NCBI GenBank assembly: GCA_014379925.1
Contig: JACMKY010000418.1
Location: 1-5,915 of the forward strand
Reading direction: 5' to 3'
Origin: Cytophagales bacterium
GTDB lineage: Bacteria; Bacteroidota; Bacteroidia; Cytophagales; ES-bin-26
Length of the DNA stretch: 5,915 nucleotides
Shown: piece by piece, positions 1-5,915 of the stretch
Layout: every line of letters starts with the position of its first letter
How positions within the stretch are numbered: the first letter of the stretch is position 1
The notes under the pieces: generated by a model
Told to the model about the DNA's origin: nothing
The model's input: the letters and a program-made list of their open reading frames with translations, nothing else
Database searches by the model: none
Translations under genes and position numbers: made by a program

Positions 1-3000
1 ATCAGGTATAAGCCCGCGGGCAGTTGGCGGAGCAGGCCGGAGAGGTCAGCTTGCAGCCACTGTGCTTCGTCCCGGAAGGTACGCAGCAGCGCCCCGCTGG
101 CCGAAAATAAGCTCAATTCCACTTCCTGCGCCGGGTCCGGAAACCGGAGGTCGATCTCCCCTTCCGTCGGGTTGGGGGAAACGAACCCACTTGGCCCATT
201 CCCCCGGAAGGCAACGAAAATGGTTTTGCTGTACGCCGTACGGCCGTCTTCGTCCACCTGTTGCAGGCGGTAATAACTGCTCCGGGCCAACTGCGGGTCG
301 TCGAAGTGGTAGGCATTGCGGCCCGCTGATTGCCCGGCGGCCACGAAGCCGATGCGTTCGAAGGCGCGGGCATCCGGCGATTTTTCCACGTAGAATCCCG
401 CGTTGTTCGCTTCCGAGGCCGTGGTCCAGGCCAGCCGGGCCACGGAGCCTTGCGCCCATCCGGTAAACGAAACCAGCGTAACGGGCAAGGGGTTGAATGC
501 GTAATCCCCCAGGGTAAAGACACCGAAAGCGCTCACGAAGGGCGAAGTGACCGTGCCGCCGGTGGCGTTGGGCACCCCTCCCGGGGAAACTTCCGGTTCC
601 GCGTAGGTGTCTATCCACGCGCGCCCGTTCCAGAAGGCAACCGTGAGCAACCCTTCGCTGGCTACCCCGCTGTGCGGCCCCCACGGCAAGGTAACCTTCG
701 CCGCCGATCCGCCGCTCCCAACCACGGTCCAGTATTCAACCGGCGTTACCCGGGACAGGTTGGGTTCGTCCACGGCGTTGGTGTTGCACGGACACGGCGC
801 GGGTGCCGAAGTGGCGTTGGCCTTAAAATATTCGGCGGTGTAGGTGGTGAGGACGTCCGTCCGGGTGGTCAGGCCGACCGGGGCGTAAATGCCGTCTTTT
901 CCCGTGGGCAGCGCGTAGGCGGCGGCGGCGTTGGTGATCCGGGCCACGGGGCCGTTGACGTAACTGCGCGCCGAACCGCCGGTTACCGTGGCCAGGGCCG
1001 GCAGCGTGAGCAGGTTCGCCGGGCTGGTGGTAACCAACCCCGTGGTGAGGGCCAGCGTGCCACCAACGACGGCGTTCCCGATGGCCAGCGGCGAGCCCAG
1101 GGCAACGGAACCCCTTGCCAACCCGTTGTCGGCCCGGTCCATCGTCAGGCTCCGCAAGAACTGGCTGCCGGCCGTGAACGCCAGCGTACCCAACGCCCCC
1201 CGTCCGCCCACCACCACGTCGGACTCCCCGCTGCCCGTCAGGGTACCGCCGTTGCTGACCGCGGTGCCGTTGAGGGTGAGTGTACGGGAGCCGATGGTGA
1301 GGCGGCCCGCGTTCAGGGCCAGGGTGCCATTCACGGTTGTACTGCCCGCCAAATCCACCGCCCCGCCGACGTTGGCAATGGTCAGGTTTCGGACGACGGC
1401 GGGCATTCCGTTCACTACTTGGTCGGTGGTTCCGTTGAAAATGAAATTATTGTCGTTGGCGGGGCTGAAATTCCGGGCGGTGAAATCGGGCAAGGTGGCC
1501 TGCACGCCCCCCGCGTTGGCCGTGGAAAGCGTGGCGTTGGCCCCGAACGTGGCCCCGCCGCCCGTTCCCCCGACCGTAAAAACACCCGCGGTGAGGATAG
1601 CACCCGTATCTACCGTCAGGGTAGGCGGGGTATCGTCTCCGATGGTCAGCGCAACGCTCCGGTTGAGCGTGACGCCGGTCGGCGGGGTAGCGTTGGCGAT
1701 CCGAACGGAAGTGGGATTGCCCAGGTTGGCCGGGAAGCCCGCGTTCTGGACCGAATTCCCCCGGAAGACGTAGTGGACGCGCGGATCAAAGACGTTGGGG
1801 CCACCCATGGCCAGGCAACCGGCCACGCCACCGGGGTGTTCGGTGGTGAGCGTGCTGAAGAACGACACCCGGGCCGAACCCCCGGCGCTGAAAATCCGGC
1901 TGGCGCCGACGGTGGTGAATTTGCCGTAGGAAGACAAGTCGAACCGGCCGCTGCCCGGGAGCGCCCCTTGGTTGAGGTTGATGTCAATGCTCAGTACGAC
2001 TCCCGGTCCCGCCAGCGCGTTGCCGCCCGAGTTGCTGACGACCAGGTTGGCGCCGTTGCCGCCGCTGAAATCAATCGTTCCCGATCCGCTGACCCGTTGC
2101 GGGGTGGTCGGTGAATTGCCGTTGAGGTTCACCGAAGGAACGCCCGAGCCGGCTTCCGTGGGCCGCTCGGGTCGCCAGGTGCCGTCGACGGTGACGTTGC
2201 CGTCGATTTGCAACTGCCCGGTCAGGGAAGGGCTGAAGGTGACGTCCGGGCCGATGACGAAATTGCTTTTGAGGGCTACCGGAAAATTCGGTCCGGTGGT
2301 CACGTAGGTGGTGTTTCCGGCCGCGGTTCCCCGACTCAACAGGAGCGTGTTGGGAACGTATCCCGGGTTCAGGGCACCCAGACTGAGTGCGTAGCGCCCG
2401 TTGGTGGGGGCACGGAACTCAAAAATTCCCTCCGAAACGCCGAGCGGAGTTTGCTTGAGTTGATCCAGCAGGCCGTCACTGCCGTTGCCGTTGAAGTGGT
2501 CGGCCAGGGTATTGTGCACGTAACGTCCCCCGTTGTTGATTTGCAGGGAACCCCGGTTTCCCCCCACCGTTGGTCCGGTCACCTGGAAAGGCAGTCCGCC
2601 CGTCGCGCCCGAAGAATTCCGGATAATCCCGCCGTGGTGAATGGTCACGTCCACCGTGTCCGTCAAGTCACCTACCCACAAGGCGTTGGGCAGTCGGGTG
2701 TTGGAGGCTGGGATGAGCAGCGTAATGACGACCGCGGGCGGGGCCGGGAAGGCCGGATTGTCCGGACGAACGGTTAACCGGGTAATTTGGTGGGAGGAAG
2801 TGTCCGAGAGCGTGACGGTATAACTGCCCGGCCGGTGGGTGTTGTCCAGGATTACCGCGTCGCCTTGTTGGGGTACGCCGTCGGGTTCCCAATTGGCCGC
2901 CTCGTCCCAACTGTCCGAATTGGCGCCCCGGTCCCAGCGCTTCTGGGCCAGGCCGTCGGTGCTTTCCAGGAGGAAAACGAGCAGGAAAAAAGTAAAGGGT

Positions 3001-3008
3001 GTTTTCAT
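1..3008 (-). CDS. Large secreted T9SS-dependent surface protein, 3' end cut by window edge
   Basis: Reading down from ATG at 3008-3006, the frame stays open to base 1, giving 1002 full codons and no stop. Residues 1-21 form a signal peptide (MKTPFTFFLLVFLL, then STDGLA) with likely cleavage after Ala21. Residues 25-55 carry the 'W..G..WDEAANWEPDGVPQQGD' pattern common at the start of Bacteroidota secreted repeat proteins. Residues 60-700 are rich in Gly, Asn, Thr and Val and look like stacked beta-strands; 'FNGTTDQVVNG' lies near 525-534 and two 'GTLAL' segments follow. The family-typical 'SYVNGPVAR' is at 682-690. PLPVTLVSF (840-848) and TASEANNAGFYVEKS (863-877) mark a fibronectin-like module to about 935. 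SPNPTEGEI (944-952) through LPAGLYLI is a T9SS type A sorting domain, so perhaps 10-25 residues are missing. Only three cysteines were seen (398, 739, 741). No catalytic motif was recognised; adhesin or matrix protein is an inference. The start has no Shine-Dalgarno, as is usual in this phylum; the signal peptide fixes it. Confidence 0.9.
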   Translation of the reverse strand, partial: MKTPFTFFLLVFLLESTDGLAQKRWDRGANSDSWDEAANWEPDGVPQQGDAVILDNTHRPGSYTVTLSDTSSHQITRLTVRPDNPAFPAPPAVVITLLIPASNTRLPNALWVGDLTDTVDVTIHHGGIIRNSSGATGGLPFQVTGPTVGGNRGSLQINNGGRYVHNTLADHFNGNGSDGLLDQLKQTPLGVSEGIFEFRAPTNGRYALSLGALNPGYVPNTLLLSRGTAAGNTTYVTTGPNFPVALKSNFVIGPDVTFSPSLTGQLQIDGNVTVDGTWRPERPTEAGSGVPSVNLNGNSPTTPQRVSGSGTIDFSGGNGANLVVSNSGGNALAGPGVVLSIDINLNQGALPGSGRFDLSSYGKFTTVGASRIFSAGGSARVSFFSTLTTEHPGGVAGCLAMGGPNVFDPRVHYVFRGNSVQNAGFPANLGNPTSVRIANATPPTGVTLNRSVALTIGDDTPPTLTVDTGAILTAGVFTVGGTGGGATFGANATLSTANAGGVQATLPDFTARNFSPANDNNFIFNGTTDQVVNGMPAVVRNLTIANVGGAVDLAGSTTVNGTLALNAGRLTIGSRTLTLNGTAVSNGGTLTGSGESDVVVGGRGALGTLAFTAGSQFLRSLTMDRADNGLARGSVALGSPLAIGNAVVGGTLALTTGLVTTSPANLLTLPALATVTGGSARSYVNGPVARITNAAAAYALPTGKDGIYAPVGLTTRTDVLTTYTAEYFKANATSAPAPCPCNTNAVDEPNLSRVTPVEYWTVVGSGGSAAKVTLPWGPHSGVASEGLLTVAFWNGRAWIDTYAEPEVSPGGVPNATGGTVTSPFVSAFGVFTLGDYAFNPLPVTLVSFTGWAQGSVARLAWTTASEANNAGFYVEKSPDARAFERIGFVAAGQSAGRNAYHFDDPQLARSSYYRLQQVDEDGRTAYSKTIFVAFRGNGPSGFVSPNPTEGEIDLRFPDPAQEVELSLFSASGALLRTFRDEAQWLQADLSGLLRQLPAGLYL

Positions 3009-3053
3009 GGAAGGGTTGGGGAAAACGCACGCGGGTTGTCGGCGCCGATGGCG

Positions 3054-3102
3054 GGCAGTGACGGCTTCCCCGAAAAAGCGCTTCGGAGAAACCGTCACTG
3101 CC
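3054..3102 (-). terminator. Intergenic 21-bp stem-loop (terminator or mRNA 3'-end/processing element)
   Basis: The arms are 3102-3082 and 3074-3054, with a 7-base loop (3081-3075, GCGCTTT on the minus strand). The outer 11 pairs are perfect (GGCAGTGACGG with CCGTCACTGCC). The inner ten continue with two G:U pairs in the minus-strand RNA; in plus-strand RNA those two positions would be C:A mismatches. This favours a role in the transcript that carries both genes. The stem begins 11 bases after the TAG of the LruC gene and ends 45 bases before the ATG of the next gene, which is where a terminator or attenuator would sit. There is no T-run after the 3' arm, so it is not a textbook intrinsic terminator. 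It could instead stabilise the upstream message, set the ratio of the two products, or be a processing site. Confidence 0.55.
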
Positions 3103-3113
3103 GGAGCCGTTCC

Positions 3114-5465
3114 CTATTTGGTGTAAATGTAGCGGTTGACGGGGGTCCTCGGCCGCTTGTACCAATCCAGATTCGTGGTTGCCCCACCAGCGGTGAACTC
3201 GTCGAATTCCTCGTACGCCTCCGTGATGGGCACGCCTTCCAGGGGCCACCGGAAACCGGTGGCGGTCGGGTCGGCCGTTTCGTCGATGTTCAGCGCCCAG
3301 AACGTGTTGGGTACCCGGGCGGTGGGTTTCGACCGGTAGTAAACCACGCCGCCGCCCGCTTCCGGGCCGTAGGTGTTGTCGTCCGCCCCGGGGTTGTCCG
3401 GGAGTCCGCCCGTGGGTTTGCCTCCCCCGAACTGGAAGGGCGCTGTCGTAGCGGCGCGCAGGGTGGGTTGCAACCCGACCAGGTGGACTTCCGCGTTTGT
3501 TTGGCCGTTGGCCGTGATGAAGGGGTTGAAGGGCGGTACGGCACCGGGAGGCAGGCGTTCTCCCTCGATGGGCGAGTCGCTGGGGTTGGTGGTTCCGATC
3601 GACTTAATGCCGGGCCGCATGACCAGCACCAGGTTAACGGGTTCGAACTGGTACTGGGGAGCCGAGGCGTCGTTGCTGATGTTGAGGACCCGGGGACCGT
3701 TTCCAGCCGGAAAACCACCCACCGACTTGTAGGAGTTGTCGCTGACGACCAGGGTGTATAACCCTTCCCCGCCCAGTTGCGAAGCAAACGGGGGAACGGG
3801 AACCGGGGTGACCCCGTCGTCGGCCGTGGCGTAGAAGCGCTGCACCGCGTTTTCGGGAAAAGGAAACTGGATGGCGAATCCGTTGGCGTACGCCCCACCC
3901 AGGGCCATGAACTGGATCCGTACCTTGATCTGCTGGATGTCGCCGTCCTTGGCTTTCTCCTCTTCCGAAAGGGGTTGGATTACCTCATCGACGACGCGGG
4001 TGCCGGCGGCGTAGATGCTGTAGTCGAATTCGTAGGCGGCCACCAGGTCGTTCATGTCAAAGTCGCCCAGGGTGGGCCACAGGTCTTCGTAGAGGAGGGT
4101 TCCCTTGCCGCGGGGATAATCGGTGGCGACGCCCGGAATGGCGACCACTTCGGTGAAGTTGCTGGCGGGGGTGATGTAAAACAGCAGGTCATTGAAATCG
4201 GCGTCCCCGCTTTCGGTCCGGGTGGGTTGGTTGAGCAGGTCTTCGAAGCCGAGCACGGTGCCGCCCCGTCCGCCCAGGTAATCCGGAAACTGGGTGGGGT
4301 AGTTGACGTTGGCCATGTGCTGTTTAAGGCTGCGGGTGACGGTTTCCCCCGTGGCCACGACCGTGGTCGTCACGCGGGTGTCGGGTTCGGGATTGAAGGC
4401 CGCGTTCGAAAAGAAGACCCGGTCCGGCAGCCGGATGTCTCCCGTGCCGTCCCACCCGTCGGGAACGATGAACCAACCCAGCGCGCCCCCCACCCGAAAT
4501 TGTCCGTCGGTTTCCGGTCCCACCAGCGTCACCCGGTCGCCGGGCAGCAACTGGCCCCCGCTGCCAGCCAGCGAGGAATTGGGGAAGACGATCCGGGGTC
4601 CCAGCGCCTGGATCGCCGCCAGGCTAGTGGGCGGGTTATCGGCGTCGGGATAATAGTAATAGCCAAGGGCGTTGCGGTGGCTGGCTACTTCCCCCAGAAA
4701 AGTGATGGCGACCGTTTGCAGTTCGGTGTTGAAGGGGGCCGGCTGGGGAACGATCCGGAAATCGGAATTGAATTTGCCCAGCGTGACGTACCGTTGTCCC
4801 AGCGTGGAGGTGAGTCCGTCGGGAAGTTGGGTGTTGTAATCGTCGGCAAACGCCGCCGGGGGAGACCCGGCGTTGAACACGTAGCAAGGCTTGCCGCCGT
4901 TGGTGCCCCCCGAGTTAAAGTCCTGTCCGGTAGCCACCGGGGAAGCCGTCACGTTCGCCGCGTAGGGCCCGTAGGGCGTGATTCCGTCGTTGCAGACTTC
5001 CGCTACCCGGGCCCCGGCCGCGCTCCGGATGCGGAAGTCGTACCGGATGCGTCCGCCCACGATGGGTACCACGGCCCCTTCCAGTACCCCGACGTAGTTG
5101 CTCTGCACGTACACGTCCCGGTGGGCTTTCGACAAGGGAATGAATGCCCGGAATTCCCCTCCCGGGGACGTGAAACCGCGGGTAATGAGGGTACCTCCTT
5201 TGGCTGGTTCCTTGGTGTAGAGGGCGATGTTGCGCATCCGCAGCGGGGACCCGAACGCATCCTGGCCCGTGATGTGAATTTCTACCGGCCGGGCGGTATT
5301 GAAATCGAATGACGCGGGAGACGCTGGCGCAACCCGGGGGGGAGTCCGGCCGGGACTTTCGCTCCAATCTTTCCGGCAACCGGACAACGCCAGCGCGGCC
5401 ATCGCCGACAGCCACAGGAGGTTTTTGGGGGAGGTGAATAGCGCCATCAGCGCGGAGGTGTTCAT
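3114..5465 (-). CDS. LruC domain-containing outer-membrane lipoprotein with DUF4114-like region
   Basis: This encodes 783 residues from ATG 5465-5463 to TAG 3116-3114. The N terminus is a lipoprotein signal: a hydrophobic stretch ending in lipobox LSGC, with the lipidated Cys at 30, followed by RKDW. Residues about 59-145 resemble an Ig/carboxypeptidase-regulatory-like beta fold (VEIHITGQDAFGSPL to GGRIRYDF). Residues about 245-435 match the DUF4114 pattern: 'TFLGEVASHRNALGYYYY', 'VFPNSSLAGSGG', 'GWFIVPDGW', 'LGFEDL' and GDADFNDLLFY (420-430). The LruC domain fills the C-terminal half: 'LLYEDLWPTLGDFDMNDLV' (457-475), 'GGAYANGFAIQFP', 'EVHLVGLQPT', 'FRWPLEGVPITEAYEEF' and the terminal 'LDWYKRP'. 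The two GDxDxND motifs suggest metal binding, probably Ca2+ (inference). LruC is named after a Leptospira surface antigen; its biochemical role is not settled. Alternative in-frame starts are 5540, 5489 and 5447. The 5465 start gives a compact lipoprotein signal, whereas the 25-residue extension from 5540 adds unrelated sequence before it. The next gene starts 105 bases downstream in the same direction. Confidence 0.93.
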   Translation of the reverse strand: MNTSALMALFTSPKNLLWLSAMAALALSGCRKDWSESPGRTPPRVAPASPASFDFNTARPVEIHITGQDAFGSPLRMRNIALYTKEPAKGGTLITRGFTSPGGEFRAFIPLSKAHRDVYVQSNYVGVLEGAVVPIVGGRIRYDFRIRSAAGARVAEVCNDGITPYGPYAANVTASPVATGQDFNSGGTNGGKPCYVFNAGSPPAAFADDYNTQLPDGLTSTLGQRYVTLGKFNSDFRIVPQPAPFNTELQTVAITFLGEVASHRNALGYYYYPDADNPPTSLAAIQALGPRIVFPNSSLAGSGGQLLPGDRVTLVGPETDGQFRVGGALGWFIVPDGWDGTGDIRLPDRVFFSNAAFNPEPDTRVTTTVVATGETVTRSLKQHMANVNYPTQFPDYLGGRGGTVLGFEDLLNQPTRTESGDADFNDLLFYITPASNFTEVVAIPGVATDYPRGKGTLLYEDLWPTLGDFDMNDLVAAYEFDYSIYAAGTRVVDEVIQPLSEEEKAKDGDIQQIKVRIQFMALGGAYANGFAIQFPFPENAVQRFYATADDGVTPVPVPPFASQLGGEGLYTLVVSDNSYKSVGGFPAGNGPRVLNISNDASAPQYQFEPVNLVLVMRPGIKSIGTTNPSDSPIEGERLPPGAVPPFNPFITANGQTNAEVHLVGLQPTLRAATTAPFQFGGGKPTGGLPDNPGADDNTYGPEAGGGVVYYRSKPTARVPNTFWALNIDETADPTATGFRWPLEGVPITEAYEEFDEFTAGGATTNLDWYKRPRTPVNRYIYTK

Positions 5466-5514
5466 AGGAGTGGTAGGTTGGCTCGGCATCCGGTTAACGC
5501 AAACCGCTGCCAAG

Positions 5515-5541
5515 AGACAATAACTGTATTTTGCCGCCAAA
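5515..5541 (-). promoter_or_regulatory. Weak candidate Bacteroidota-type promoter for the LruC gene
   Basis: On the minus strand, TTTG (5541-5538) is followed after 15 bases by TATTGTCT (5522-5515), in a locally AT-richer patch about 50-75 bases before the chosen ATG. This loosely resembles the Bacteroidota -33 TTTG / -7 TAnnTTTG arrangement. The -7 half matches only its first two bases well, and the spacing is shorter than the usual 19-20. It is the best candidate I could find upstream of this gene, not a firm call. If real, transcription would begin inside the longer reading frame that starts at 5540, which would favour the 5465 start. Confidence 0.2.
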
Positions 5542-5600
5542 CGCCACGAACCCGGGATTGTGCTCCGAAATTCACGGGACGCGGTTGATGTAAGGTATGG

Positions 5601-5614
5601 CGGGTATTTACCCG
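5601..5614. repeat. Perfect inverted repeat CGGGTA-TT-TACCCG
   Basis: Six-base arms are separated by two bases. The match extends three more pairs (TGG/CCA) if one unpaired A at 5615 is allowed. It lies about 135 bases upstream of the LruC gene start and could be an operator-type dyad or a small hairpin with an ATTT loop. The 9-mer ATTTACCCG inside it occurs again at 5732-5740, in a second dyad. Function is unproven. Confidence 0.4.
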
Positions 5615-5620
5615 ACCAAT

Positions 5621-5652
5621 GCCGCCATTTAATCGTCCGGGCGGCGGTTTTT
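5621..5652 (+). terminator. Weak terminator-like hairpin reading rightward
   Basis: GCCGCC (5621-5626) pairs with GGCGGC (5640-5645) across a 13-base loop, followed by GG and five T (5648-5652). The shape is that of a small rho-independent terminator on the plus strand, but no plus-strand gene ends nearby. It could only serve antisense or long read-through transcripts, or be chance. Confidence 0.2.
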
Positions 5653-5735
5653 CGGCGTCTCCCGACGGCGGCAAAAACCCATCCACCGCTGGAAACGGGC
5701 GTTAGCGGGCTTCACCCGAAGGTTTTACTGAATTT

Positions 5736-5748
5736 ACCCGGTCCGGGT
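5736..5748. repeat. Palindrome ACCCGG-T-CCGGGT
   Basis: Two perfect six-base arms flank a single central T. With CGGGT/ACCCG arms in the opposite order to the 5601-5614 dyad, it shares ATTTACCCG with it (5732-5740 versus 5606-5614), 126 bases apart. It may be a protein-binding dyad, but such short GC-rich palindromes are common in DNA of this composition. Confidence 0.3.
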
Positions 5749-5915
5749 TATCCGAGCCTGAGTTTAAGGAAGGAAACCGGCAACCGGATTGTATGTTTTG
5801 GGACGAAAAAGAGCGGACAACGGGAATTTGGTGAGGGAAGCGGCGCGCGCGCGACTGGTCGCGTTGGGTGGAAAGGTTCGGGAAACGGCCGCTTTCCGGG
5901 GCAACGCGCCGGCGG

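Larger units (their letters stand above)
5466..5915. other. Upstream region without a convincing gene
   Basis: I see no protein-coding gene I can support in these 450 bases. Short open frames run into the right edge on both strands, but none has a good start, a recognisable motif or codon use like the two large genes. The minus frame 5686-5462 (74 codons) has no protein-like pattern and overlaps the start of the LruC gene. The stretch does hold several inverted repeats (5601-5614, 5621-5652, 5646-5679, 5736-5748, 5850-5863), as expected for a regulatory or intergenic region. A gene entering from the right edge cannot be excluded. Confidence 0.5.

Noticed and set aside
46..684. 212-codon minus-strand open frame
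   Set aside because: It overlaps the T9SS gene in another frame and gives an Arg/Gly-rich product with no motif. The correct frame here carries the fibronectin-like module and sorting domain.
330..2114. 594-codon plus-strand open frame
   Set aside because: Its codons are exactly the reverse complements of the codons of the large minus-strand T9SS gene. It stays open because that gene avoids TTA, CTA and TCA. The product is Gly/Arg/Val-rich without any recognisable pattern, whereas the minus frame has a signal peptide, family motifs and a sorting domain.
900..2400. Tandem repeat or CRISPR-like array in the Gly/Asn-rich body of the T9SS gene
   Set aside because: The protein has loosely repeating beta-strand patterns, but I see no regularly spaced identical DNA repeats.
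2668..3249. 193-codon minus-strand open frame bridging the two genes
   Set aside because: It overlaps the end of the LruC gene, the stem-loop and the signal peptide of the next gene in a different frame, and its product is Arg/His/Pro-rich and not protein-like.
3777..5312. 511-codon plus-strand open frame opposite the LruC gene
   Set aside because: It is again codon-aligned with the minus-strand gene and kept open by the same codon avoidance. The minus-strand product has clear lipoprotein, DUF4114-like and LruC motifs.
5646..5679. GGTTTTT...AAAAACC imperfect inverted repeat as a bidirectional terminator
   Set aside because: The T and A runs lie within the stem on the wrong sides for a terminator, and pairing needs a two-base bulge and a mismatch.
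5843..5863. CG-rich run with CGCGAC-TG-GTCGCG dyad as an origin or protein site
   Set aside because: It is a short palindrome in an alternating GC run; nothing else (AT-rich unwinding region, DnaA-box cluster) supports an origin.
5702..5914. Minus-strand frame entering from the right edge (71 codons to TAA at 5704-5702)
   Set aside because: It could be the tail of an upstream gene, but the translation has no recognisable pattern and a second minus frame is also open over 56 codons. Evidence is too thin to annotate.
5768..5915. Plus-strand frame open to the right edge (possible TTG or GTG start, for example GTG at 5831)
   Set aside because: There is no ATG, no motif and too few codons. Other frames here are also open, as expected in GC-rich DNA, so coding cannot be told from chance.

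Overview
The window looks like chromosomal DNA from a high-GC member of the phylum Bacteroidota, plausibly a Cytophagales/Hymenobacter-like lineage; the genus is an inference. The reasons are (i) a C-terminal type IX secretion (T9SS) sorting domain, (ii) the preceding 'PLPVTLVSF ... W.TASE.N..GFYVE.S' module that is almost a signature of secreted Bacteroidota proteins, (iii) a LruC-domain lipoprotein, (iv) start codons without a Shine-Dalgarno sequence, and (v) GC-rich codon use that avoids TTA, CTA and TCA.

All supported genes read on the minus strand, so the order of transcription is right to left. Bases 5466-5915 hold no convincing gene, only several short inverted repeats. Bases 5465-3114 encode a 783-residue outer-membrane-type lipoprotein with a DUF4114-like region followed by a LruC domain. 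A 105-base spacer (3113-3009) contains a striking 21-bp stem-loop. Bases 3008-1 encode a very large secreted protein of at least 1002 residues, with a signal peptide, a long Gly/Asn/Thr-rich beta-repeat body, a fibronectin-like module and a T9SS sorting domain. It runs off the left edge probably only a few residues before its stop codon.

The two genes are tandem and are probably two cell-surface products: one anchored as a lipoprotein, the other exported by T9SS and attached or released. No enzyme motif was recognised in either, so an adhesion, matrix or surface-layer role is the most that can be inferred. The long plus-strand open frames (330-2114 and 3777-5312) are codon-aligned shadows of these two genes. 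Nothing here looks like a CRISPR array, insertion sequence, tRNA or rRNA. The most interesting signals are the intergenic stem-loop, which pairs fully only in the minus-strand RNA, and the fact that a single TAG separates the two large reading frames.
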